Shown here: piece by piece, positions 1 through 5,214 of the stretch
Position numbering within the stretch: the first letter of the stretch is position 1
Layout of the letters: every line of letters begins with the position of its first letter
Assembly: GCA_031259745.1 (NCBI GenBank)
Contig: JAIRLB010000042.1
Coordinates: 1 to 8,300 of the forward strand
Source: Rickettsiales bacterium
GTDB lineage: Bacteria; Pseudomonadota; Alphaproteobacteria; Rs-D84
Length of the DNA stretch: 8,300 nt
Direction: 5' to 3'
The notes under the pieces: generated by a model
Databases searched by the model: none
What the model saw: only the letters and a program-made list of their open reading frames with translations
Told to the model about the DNA's origin: nothing
Position numbers and translations under genes: made by a program

Positions 1-490
1 CCTGGCATTCGGATGCGCGGAAAGACGTAAAGTCATGGTTGCCCAGCAGCCGCGCCGCAGCTGATTTCATCTTGCCTATATCCAAACCGCGCGGAATCCA
101 CCAGACATGCCCAGCATCCAGCACCGCCGGGGCGACGCGATTCAGAATGATATAGCGGTAATTGCGACGAATGCACGAAAAGCGCGAATGGAATTCATCC
201 GACACTCTCTCGCAATCTAATACCGCAACCGGCTTCTCATTCAAGTAAAAGTTCAACGCTCGCATCACGGTACCGGCGTCAAATTCCCGCGCCAAATCAA
301 AGTGCGCGACCATTGCAAGCGCATGCACGCCGGCGTCCGTCCGGCCCGCGGAAAAAACCTCAATCCGTTCGCCGCTGAATCTGAGTATGGCACTCTGCAA
401 TAAGGATTGCACAGAATCCCCCTGGGGGTTCGCCTGCCAACCGATTAAACCGGCGCCATTATATTCAAGGATCAGTTTATACCGCGACAT
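1..490 (-). CDS. truA: tRNA pseudouridine synthase A, N-terminal 163 residues (runs off the left edge)
   Basis: TruA converts uridines 38-40 in the anticodon arm of many tRNAs to pseudouridine in the cytoplasm. The visible protein begins MSRYKLILEYNG and has the family signatures in order: GWQ near residue 17, the catalytic-loop motif GRTDAGVHA (residues 49-57, with catalytic Asp52), FHSRFSCIRRNYRY (100-113), and NHDFTSFRASECQ (151-163) at the edge. Family members are usually about 245-265 residues, so roughly the C-terminal third is missing only because the window ends. The start ATG (488-490) lies inside the 3' end of fmt in another frame, giving a 14-nt overlap that implies translational coupling. 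No strong ribosome binding site precedes it, which fits coupling. It is the third gene of a def-fmt-truA operon, an arrangement common in Alphaproteobacteria. Identification is secure. Confidence 0.96.
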   Translation of the reverse strand, partial: MSRYKLILEYNGAGLIGWQANPQGDSVQSLLQSAILRFSGERIEVFSAGRTDAGVHALAMVAHFDLAREFDAGTVMRALNFYLNEKPVAVLDCERVSDEFHSRFSCIRRNYRYIILNRVAPAVLDAGHVWWIPRGLDIGKMKSAAARLLGNHDFTSFRASECQ

Positions 491-1292
491 TATGAAATCC
501 ATCGATTCTTACATGGTCATGACCATTCAGGAAACTTTTCCAACCCATGGGCTTTTTGCCCGCCGGCTGCACGGTTTCGATCACCAGTCGTTCATTTTCA
601 ACTCTTGTTTTCAATATTTTTATGTCCGTCCCGCCGGCCTTGGTGCGGCCTCCTATGCTACGAATTTGATCATGAATTTTCCGCGCCGATTTCGTCCAAT
701 CAATATCAGTGTCGGCCGTTGTGAATTTGCGCGTAAAAGATGGTTCGCCAACCTGAGGCGCGCCCGGATAAGCATCCGGATTTTTTAAATAATCACTCAA
801 CATATCCGCGGATACGGACGATACTTTCCCCTCTATGTCGGCATTAGTATCGTTTTCGCCGATTTGAATCTCGCGCATCATACGAATACTTCCGGCATCG
901 ACTTCATCGGACACATCCATCAGACATACGCCCGTTTCCGTGTCTCCGTTCAGAATGGCGGTCAGTATCGGCGACGGGCCGCGATACTTTGGCAGCAAAG
1001 ACGGATGCAGATTTATAGCCCTGGCGGATGACAGGACATCATCGCGCAATATCACGCCATAAGACGCGACAACGATATAATCCGGCCTGTGATTATATTC
1101 TCTGATATTCGTCATAACGGGCAGACCGAGTTTGTCGGCCCAGACATGCACGGGGGATTTTTGCAGCCCCATCTTACGGCCCGCCGGCTTTGGCGCGCGC
1201 GTAAATACGGCCAGAACTTCGTGCTCACGCGCGGCCCTGTCAAAGACATGGACAACCCACTCGCTCGTTCCCATTAAAACCAATCTGCTCAT
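477..1292 (-). CDS. fmt: Methionyl-tRNA formyltransferase
   Basis: Fmt transfers a formyl group from 10-formyltetrahydrofolate to the amino group of Met-tRNA(fMet), preparing initiator tRNA. The 271-residue protein starts MSRLVLMGTSEW, a variant of the usual MGTPEFA opening of the Rossmann-like formyltransferase fold. The active-site strand is INLHPSLLPKYRGPSPI (93-109), with Asn94 and His96 matching the catalytic Asn-x-His. MDVSDEVDAGSI (125-136) supplies the catalytic Asp (Asp132). The linker and C-terminal tRNA-binding domain begin near DIDWTKSARKIHDQIRSIGG (196-215) and end with VQPAGKKPMGWKSFLNG (241-257). At 271 residues it is shorter than the usual 305-320, mostly in the C-terminal domain. 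Its ATG overlaps the def stop in an ATGA; AAAGAGA (1301-1307) is the ribosome binding site, 8 nt upstream. It is co-transcribed with def and truA. Confidence 0.96.
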   Translation of the reverse strand: MSRLVLMGTSEWVVHVFDRAAREHEVLAVFTRAPKPAGRKMGLQKSPVHVWADKLGLPVMTNIREYNHRPDYIVVASYGVILRDDVLSSARAINLHPSLLPKYRGPSPILTAILNGDTETGVCLMDVSDEVDAGSIRMMREIQIGENDTNADIEGKVSSVSADMLSDYLKNPDAYPGAPQVGEPSFTRKFTTADTDIDWTKSARKIHDQIRSIGGRTKAGGTDIKILKTRVENERLVIETVQPAGKKPMGWKSFLNGHDHVRIDGFHNVAV

Positions 1293-1798
1293 TTTTTGTA
1301 TCTCTTTACCTTGCGCATCAGCATTTCGCGCCGAATTGGGGACAGATAGTCGATAAACAGCACGCCGTCCAAATGATCTATTTCATGCTGGACGATACGC
1401 GCGGGATACCCCGACATCAGGGCGCGCATATCATGTCCGTTTTCATCCGTCCATCCGACTTCGACAGATTCGGGACGCGATACATTCGCATAGACCGGCA
1501 GACCGTCATTGCCCAGCAGGGACATGCAGCCCTCTTCCATTGTGCGCATTTTCTCTGATCGGACAAGAATGGCTGGATTTATCATTTTGAAAACCTGCTT
1601 GTCATCAGGATTTGTCATAACCAAAAATCTTTGCAAGACGCCAACCTGGGGCGCGGCCAGGCCGACGCCTTGCTGGCCATTCATAATATTAACCATTTCG
1701 TCCAATGTCATTCGCAGTTCGGGCGTGATGTCAGCCACAAGGTCGCATTTCTCGCGCAATATCAGATCGCCGCATAATCTTATTTTCAATTTATTCAT
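1289..1798 (-). CDS. def: Peptide deformylase
   Basis: Def is the metalloenzyme that removes the N-formyl group from nascent proteins at the ribosome exit. All three family motifs are intact in this 169-residue protein: motif 1 GVGLAAPQ (44-51), motif 2 EGCMS (89-93, metal ligand Cys91) and motif 3 QHEIDH (137-142, metal ligands His138 and His142, catalytic Glu139). Length is normal for the family. I chose the ATG at 1796-1798 because AAGGAT (1803-1808) lies 4 nt upstream of it. A TTG 15 nt further upstream is in frame but would put that ribosome binding site inside the gene. Def is first in the operon and its TGA stop overlaps the fmt start by 4 nt, so addition and removal of the formyl group are coupled genetically. 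The C-terminus is short and basic (RKVKRYKK). Confidence 0.97.
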   Translation of the reverse strand: MNKLKIRLCGDLILREKCDLVADITPELRMTLDEMVNIMNGQQGVGLAAPQVGVLQRFLVMTNPDDKQVFKMINPAILVRSEKMRTMEEGCMSLLGNDGLPVYANVSRPESVEVGWTDENGHDMRALMSGYPARIVQHEIDHLDGVLFIDYLSPIRREMLMRKVKRYKK

Positions 1799-1827
1799 TT
1801 GAATCCTTGTCAAATTATCTCTATACT
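1799..1827 (+). promoter_or_regulatory. Candidate sigma70-type promoter for rmuC
   Basis: TTGAAT (1799-1804), a 17-nt spacer and TATACT (1822-1827) precede rmuC. Transcription would start near 1834, about 16 nt before the ATG and just before the AAAGGA ribosome binding site (1837-1842). It overlaps the opposing def promoter, so the two units may compete for polymerase. This is a visual match only. Confidence 0.4.
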
Positions 1828-1828
1828 G

Positions 1829-1856
1829 ATTTTAACAAAGGAAATTCAAATGACAA
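1829..1856 (-). promoter_or_regulatory. Candidate sigma70-type promoter for the def-fmt-truA operon
   Basis: Reading leftward, TTGTCA (complement of 1851-1856) is followed after 16 nt by TAAAAT (complement of 1829-1834). Each box matches the consensus at five of six positions. Transcription would start around 1822, about 25 nt before the def ATG and upstream of its AAGGAT ribosome binding site. The -35 box falls in the first codons of rmuC. This is a visual match only. Confidence 0.4.
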
Positions 1857-2719
1857 CTTATATTTTGCTGATGCTGGGCGTTATTATCATACTTTTGGTT
1901 GTATTATTGACCAAGAAGCATACTGTGGATTTGTCTTCCATTCGCGAGGAAAATTCGCGCCTGCGCGAGGTGCTGGCCAGCCGTCTGGGCGTTTTGACCC
2001 AAAACGCCCAGGAACTAAAAGTCATCAGCGGCGATATTTCCAATTTCAAGAACATTCTGATGGGGAACAAGCAGGCGCGCGGATCATTCGGCGAACGCCA
2101 GCTCGAAGACTTGGTCGCCGATGTCATGCCGCCGGAAGCTTATGAATTTCAATCCGTTTTGGAAAACGGCGTGCGTCCCGACTGCGTGATCAAACTGCCT
2201 TACCCGCCGGGCGATATAATCATCGACAGCAAATTTCCGCTGGAGTCCTTTGCTAGAATGGATGAAGACGGCGCTGCGCGCAAACAGTTTGAACTGGATG
2301 TCAGAAAACATATCGACGCCATCAGCGAAAAATACGTCATTCCTGGCAAGACTGCGGAAAGCGCCATGATGTTCATCGCGTCAGAATCTATTTTTGAAAC
2401 GCTGCACCGCCAATTTCCGAACACTGTGGACTATGCCGCGCGCAAAAAGGTGTTTATTGTGTCCCCCGCCACCCTATGGGCGACATTAAATACAATTCGC
2501 GCCGTTCTGTCAGATATCAAGATTAAACGCGTTGCCGCGCAGATTAAAAAAGAGCTGGATTTGCTGCTGGCGGACTTGTCCCGCCTGTCTGAGCGCGCGG
2601 CAAATCTGCAACGCCATTTTATCCAGACGACGACGGATATCGACCAGCTGCAAACATCTATAAATAAAATCGCGCCGAGAGCTGAAAAACTGAAAGAGCT
2701 GGATTTTGGCGAAGAATGA
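1850..2719 (+). CDS. rmuC: RmuC family protein (DNA recombination protein RmuC homologue)
   Basis: RmuC proteins have a restriction-endonuclease-like fold domain and are linked genetically to limiting inversions at short inverted repeats; the exact biochemical activity is not settled. The 289-residue product has an N-terminal membrane anchor (about 4-20, an Ile/Leu/Val-rich run followed by KK), then a short coiled-coil-like stretch (about 27-70). The RmuC core shows RGSFGE (77-82), RPDCVIKLP (109-117), the signature IIIDSKFPLESF (123-134), and FIASESIFETL (175-185) with VFIVSPATLWATLNTIR (201-217). A helical tail follows to about residue 285. It is well below the length of E. coli RmuC (about 475); the difference is mainly a shorter N-terminal coiled coil. 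The ATG at 1850 is chosen because AAAGGA lies 7 nt upstream; an upstream in-frame alternative would begin within the def start. It stands alone, divergent from def. Confidence 0.93.
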   Translation: MTTYILLMLGVIIILLVVLLTKKHTVDLSSIREENSRLREVLASRLGVLTQNAQELKVISGDISNFKNILMGNKQARGSFGERQLEDLVADVMPPEAYEFQSVLENGVRPDCVIKLPYPPGDIIIDSKFPLESFARMDEDGAARKQFELDVRKHIDAISEKYVIPGKTAESAMMFIASESIFETLHRQFPNTVDYAARKKVFIVSPATLWATLNTIRAVLSDIKIKRVAAQIKKELDLLLADLSRLSERAANLQRHFIQTTTDIDQLQTSINKIAPRAEKLKELDFGEE

Positions 2720-2810
2720 AAAAATTCTTAAAAAACCGCCAAATTCCATTCGAGGGTCGATAATTCTGTATTTGCGTCGATTTTTCCATATAAAATTAAA
2801 AAACCTATTA

Positions 2811-2838
2811 TTGACAAAGTTTTTTACAGCACATAATT
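2811..2838 (+). promoter_or_regulatory. Candidate promoter upstream of the decayed gene
   Basis: A perfect TTGACA (2811-2816) is followed by an AT-rich stretch containing CATAAT (2832-2837, 15-nt spacing) and overlapping weaker -10 options at 16-17 nt. It points at the decayed reading frame that begins about 50 nt downstream. The -35 box is consensus; the -10 spacing is not ideal, so activity is uncertain. Confidence 0.35.
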
Positions 2839-2862
2839 ATATAGTTCAATCGGGAGAGATTT

Positions 2863-3723
2863 TTGCAGGAGTTACATGATAGCCATATTATGTCAATATC
2901 TGAATATATGAAAGATTACCTTGAAGGAAATATAGCCTTTGCCGATGAGGGTAAATTATTCGAGTTCGTGCAAAATAATCCGATTTAAATACACCAAATC
3001 TACGTGGGCGATCTTACCATAAAGATTATAAACACGGCATTTGCAACCGCAAATAAGCATGGCGTTAAATTTCATTTCAACCATAAGCACGAATGAGATT
3101 ATGGATATCAATCCATGGGCGCTTACGATTATATCGCAAAATTGAAGAATATTTCCAAAAGAAGTGACATTTCTTTTTTCTATCATTTAACATAAATTAT
3201 TCCCCGAGACCTTTCGACAGGTCAACAAAAGAAACGATTACCAAAGTACTAGAGTTTATCACGCACCCATTGATCCAGCATAAGCAAAACAGAGTTAATA
3301 ACAAAAGCGAATTTTTGGAACTACAGAATCAATGTCAAAATAATCTTGTGGAAATTGTCTGCAAGAATTGTGCGCAAAGACATAGATCTCGTTCATTTAT
3401 ACAGCAGTCAATCAATAAATCTAATATCGCCATTGTTTGTCGAATACAAATACCTGCTGTTCAGCGACGATAAGTCTTCAAACCGGTTGCTTGAAGAACT
3501 TCACCGACTTTATGGTTACAAGAGAAATACGAGAATCGGGCGCTGCCCGCAGGTTACTTATATGTACGCACAGGAAATATGTCATGCCAAGAACGGGCGC
3601 ATAAATCGTCACGCTCCCAATAAATGCGAAAAATTTCTCTATTTCATAGAGCCGGAATACGACTTGGATAAAATGACAGAAAAATTTAAATCCATGCGGA
3701 TTAAAAACCAGCATTCGCGATAA
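2863..3723 (+). pseudogene. Decayed protein gene of unknown family, two stops and two frame changes
   Basis: A coding-like path runs through this stretch on the plus strand. It opens at a TTG (2863) 4 nt after GGGAGAG (2852-2858), or at the ATG at 2890 (MSISEYMKDYLEGNIAFADE). It meets a TAA at 2986-2988 and a TGA at 3094-3096 in the same frame, and continues through MGAYDYIAKLKNISKRSD. Near 3168-3195 the sensible reading moves to the neighbouring frame (TKETITKVLEFITHPL, NNKSEFLELQNQ). Near 3340-3380 it returns to the first frame (RKDIDLVHLYSSQSINL, EELHRLYGYKRNTRIG) and ends at TAA 3721-3723. The sum is about 285 codons, charged and apparently soluble, with no motif I recognise. The region is richer in A and T than its neighbours. 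The last 125 codons are open but have no ribosome binding site. The frame joins are inferred by eye; separate small genes cannot be excluded. Confidence 0.55.
3208..3223. repeat. Short perfect inverted repeat within the decayed gene
   Basis: GACCT (3208-3212) and AGGTC (3219-3223) are exact inverted copies around TTCGAC. The block sits in a small GC-richer island, shortly after the first frame change of the decayed gene. Its core resembles the widespread intergenic palindromes built on TTCGACAGGCTC-like sequence. It may be part of an inserted repeat that contributed to the disruption, but one copy in the window cannot prove that. Confidence 0.3.
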
Positions 3724-3736
3724 GATTCCACAGAAA

Positions 3737-4336
3737 TCAATCCTTGCGCATTCCTGTTTTCGAATCAATCCAGATCTGCTCGCCCGCCAATTCCATTAAC
3801 GGCAGATCGGATTTGCTGTCCGAGTAAGACTTGACCAGGCGCGGAATAAATTTATCGCGTTTCGCCCATTCATCCATTGCATTGACTTTATGCCTGCCCC
3901 AGCAGAAAAATTTATATTTCCAAGGCTTTTCCTTGTCCATAATCGAACAAATGACGCTGTCAAACTTGATGTCGCTTACTAAAAACGGAATCAGATAATC
4001 CGGCCCGGCGGAAATCAAAATAACCTTATTTCCGGCCGCGCGCTCGGCCGCAACCTGATCTTTGGACCAGCCGAAGCGTTCCATTTTATGTTCTTTGATA
4101 AAAGCTGGGGCAAGCTTTTTCACCATGTCCGGCGTCAGAAAACGCCGCATGGCCTGGCGCCACCAGATACCGCCCGGATTGAACAGACTTGCCATGCCAG
4201 CCAGCGCAACCAGCGGCAAAAACAGCCACGGGCGAACGGAATGCCTGAAACAATATTTTCCGAATTCCATATTTGCATCCCTCGCGGACAATGTTCCGTC
4301 AAAATCAAATACTACCACATTCGCTTTCGTCAGCAT
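3737..4336 (-). CDS. HAD-IB family phosphatase, PgpC-like (possible phosphatidylglycerophosphatase)
   Basis: This 199-residue protein has the four HAD motifs: DFDGTL (11-16, nucleophile Asp11 and acid/base Asp13), LISAGP (107-112, Ser109), Lys150 in GRHKVNAMDEW, and YSDSKSDLPL (171-180, Asp173 and Asp177 for Mg2+). A hydrophobic stretch RPWLFLPLVALAGMASLF (35-52) between motifs I and II can insert in or lie on the membrane. That stretch, the overall length and the ending YSDSxxDxPLM followed by a Trp-Ile strand resemble E. coli PgpC, which dephosphorylates phosphatidylglycerophosphate to phosphatidylglycerol. Other HAD-IB enzymes (SerB-like, or acyltransferase-associated) remain possible, so no symbol is given. 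GAGGA (complement of 4341-4345) lies 4 nt before the ATG. It converges with the decayed gene, only 13 nt apart, and is divergent from the structured RNA region. Confidence 0.8.
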   Translation of the reverse strand: MLTKANVVVFDFDGTLSARDANMEFGKYCFRHSVRPWLFLPLVALAGMASLFNPGGIWWRQAMRRFLTPDMVKKLAPAFIKEHKMERFGWSKDQVAAERAAGNKVILISAGPDYLIPFLVSDIKFDSVICSIMDKEKPWKYKFFCWGRHKVNAMDEWAKRDKFIPRLVKSYSDSKSDLPLMELAGEQIWIDSKTGMRKD

Positions 4337-4366
4337 TTATTCCTCGCTTTATTATAATGCAATATC

Positions 4367-4395
4367 ATTGTATCAATCTTTCTCTTGTACTTCAA
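4367..4395 (-). promoter_or_regulatory. Candidate promoter for the HAD phosphatase gene
   Basis: Leftward, TTGAAG (complement of 4390-4395), a 17-nt spacer and TACAAT (complement of 4367-4372) fit a sigma70-type promoter. The predicted start is near 4360, about 24 nt before the ATG. A perfect TATAAT (complement of 4351-4356) also exists but would start transcription on top of the ribosome binding site, so I prefer this one. Confidence 0.4.
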
Positions 4396-4413
4396 TTTTT
4401 ATATTGCTATATT
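4385..4413 (+). promoter_or_regulatory. Candidate promoter for the structured RNA
   Basis: TTGTAC (4385-4390), a 17-nt spacer and TATATT (4408-4413) point rightward. The predicted start near 4420 coincides with the first base of a perfect 5' stem-loop (4421-4439), which supports the position. The -35 box is weak (three of six) and overlaps the -35 box of the opposing HAD promoter. Confidence 0.4.
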
Positions 4414-4419
4414 GGAAAT

Positions 4420-4599
4420 GTCATCAGGTGTTCTGATGATGGGGTATAGCAACCCTTCTTGTACGCAGGCACATGGCGTAAGTATGTGTGTTTTCATGCT
4501 CCAACCTCCCGGTTGGAGGGTGTCTGAATATACAGAATAAGACCACTATTTACAAGATAGTTGCTAACCTCCAACCACCAGATTTTCCGGTGGTTTTTT
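4420..4599 (+). ncRNA. Structured RNA of about 180 nt ending in an intrinsic terminator (small RNA or attenuator leader)
   Basis: The segment has no convincing ORF but nested complementarity. (1) 5' hairpin TCATCAG/CTGATGA, 4421-4427 with 4433-4439. (2) Long-range stem: GGGGT (4441-4445) with ACCTC (4567-4571), one G-U pair, and TAGCAAC (4447-4453) with GTTGCTA (4560-4566), leaving A4446 bulged; 12 pairs in all. (3) Inside it, CACAT/ATGTG (4470-4474, 4484-4488), whose loop contains GCGTA (4476-4480) complementary to TACGC (4462-4466), a possible pseudoknot. (4) CTCCAACC/GGTTGGAG (4499-4506, 4511-4518) with loop TCCC. (5) ACTAT/ATAGT near 4545-4559. (6) Terminator at 4573-4599. GGTTGGAGG can also pair with a second copy of its partner, CCTCCAACC at 4568-4576, which would break both the closing stem and the terminator. 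I do not recognise a known riboswitch class. The 25-nt gap to the next gene suits a leader; the complete fold plus terminator also suits a free small RNA. Confidence 0.65.
4573..4599 (+). terminator. Intrinsic terminator before the Cys-rich gene
   Basis: AACCACC (4573-4579) pairs with GGTGGTT (4589-4595) around a 9-nt loop, and a run of six T ends at 4599. It ends the structured RNA. Its left arm shares AACC with the sequence that could pair to GGTTGGAGG at 4511-4519, so termination could be conditional. Confidence 0.8.
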
Positions 4600-4611
4600 C
4601 ATACGGCAAAA

Positions 4612-4619
4612 AAGGAGGT
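4612..4619 (+). promoter_or_regulatory. Strong ribosome binding site fixing a TTG start
   Basis: AAGGAGGT is close to a perfect Shine-Dalgarno sequence and lies 4 nt before the TTG at 4624-4626. It fixes that codon as the start even though the frame stays open further upstream, through the terminator. ACCTCC at 4567-4572 and 4504-4509 in the upstream RNA is complementary to it, so the site could be masked. Confidence 0.75.
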
Positions 4620-4623
4620 CGAA

Positions 4624-5184
4624 TTGAAGAAATTTCTAAGAATCTGTCTTGCAGTATTTATTATCGCATTGAATCGCAATAATGCATTTGCCGCCCTTTG
4701 TCCTGTTGTGAGCTGTGACGATGTAATTGTACCAACCATTCAAGGATGTAGCTCTTATACCTGTTACAATAGTGGCTATGCTTCATGCAACACATGTAAT
4801 AGCGGATATACGCGTATAAACGATGGTAGTAGTTATACAGGAAGTTGTACTTTTACGTATTATTATTGCAATAATGACTGCACCGGCTGCTCAGACTGCA
4901 CCGGCGATGCGGATTGGAGCGCGCATAGTACCGGTTATCAAAAGAAAGTTACTAGAAGCTGCAATTGCAATACATGTAGTTCTTCAACATCATACCGCTG
5001 CGCGGCGGGGTATTACGGCAGTTCTGCAACAGGAACCAGCGGATGCAGCCCATGTCCGACCGGCGGAACCAACAACGCGGGTGCAACGGCTGTAACCGAA
5101 TGTTATGCGTCGACAACCAGCGGCACCGATGCAACCGGAAGCTGGGAATATGATCAAACTTGTTATTACTCTGAAACGGAATGA
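4624..5184 (+). CDS. Small secreted cysteine-rich protein, family not named
   Basis: The 186-residue product begins with a clear Sec signal peptide: MKKFLR, a hydrophobic core (about 7-16) and AFA at 21-23, with likely cleavage after Ala23. The mature part has 19 cysteines in CxxC-like clusters: CNTC (55-58), CTGCSDC (86-92), CNCNTC (113-118), GCSPC (140-144). It is rich in Gly, Ser, Thr, Tyr and Asn. The stretch CAAGYYGSSATGTSGCSPCP (126-145) resembles Cys-rich modules of EGF/GCC2-GCC3 type found in surface proteins. No lipobox, transmembrane anchor or catalytic motif is visible. A periplasmic or surface protein held by disulfides is the natural inference. The TTG start is chosen from the strong ribosome binding site and because it yields the signal peptide. 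The gene follows the structured RNA and terminator, suggesting regulated readthrough or an unseen promoter. It converges on the RND gene with a 30-bp gap and no visible terminator. Confidence 0.8.
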   Translation: MKKFLRICLAVFIIALNRNNAFAALCPVVSCDDVIVPTIQGCSSYTCYNSGYASCNTCNSGYTRINDGSSYTGSCTFTYYYCNNDCTGCSDCTGDADWSAHSTGYQKKVTRSCNCNTCSSSTSYRCAAGYYGSSATGTSGCSPCPTGGTNNAGATAVTECYASTTSGTDATGSWEYDQTCYYSETE

Positions 5185-5214
5185 CGCCTATTAACTTTGA
5201 ATTTTATTTCATCA

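Noticed and set aside
387..788. Open plus-strand frame opposite the fmt/truA junction
   Set aside because: It overlaps two clearly identified genes on the other strand and shows no family motif.
1799..1849. Upstream start for RmuC adding 17 residues
   Set aside because: It would begin at the def start codon, lacks a ribosome binding site, and passes over the AAAGGA that properly serves the ATG at 1850.
2712..2729. Hairpin AAGAAT/ATTCTT at the end of rmuC as a terminator
   Set aside because: The stem is only six mostly A-T pairs and is followed by A rather than T on the plus strand.
2890..2988. Independent 32-residue gene beginning at the ATG at 2890
   Set aside because: It looks coding, but coding-like sequence continues in the same frame after its TAA, so it is better read as the first piece of the decayed gene. 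It is kept only as part of that entry.
3101..3116. Perfect inverted repeat ATGGAT/ATCCAT
   Set aside because: Short, AT-rich and isolated; no T-run or second copy. Probably chance.
3346..3723. Stand-alone gene of 125 codons with TTG start
   Set aside because: The text is coding-like from about residue 10, but there is no ribosome binding site, the TTG is arbitrary, and the first in-frame ATG is deep inside. It reads as the 3' part of the decayed gene.
4496..4540. Leader peptide of 14 codons beginning ATGCTCCAACCT inside the structured RNA
   Set aside because: No ribosome binding site precedes it, there is no run of a regulatory amino acid, and its sequence is dictated by the hairpin arms.
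5185..5214. Bidirectional terminator between the converging Cys-rich and RND genes
   Set aside because: The 30-bp gap is AT-rich but contains no usable stem-loop.
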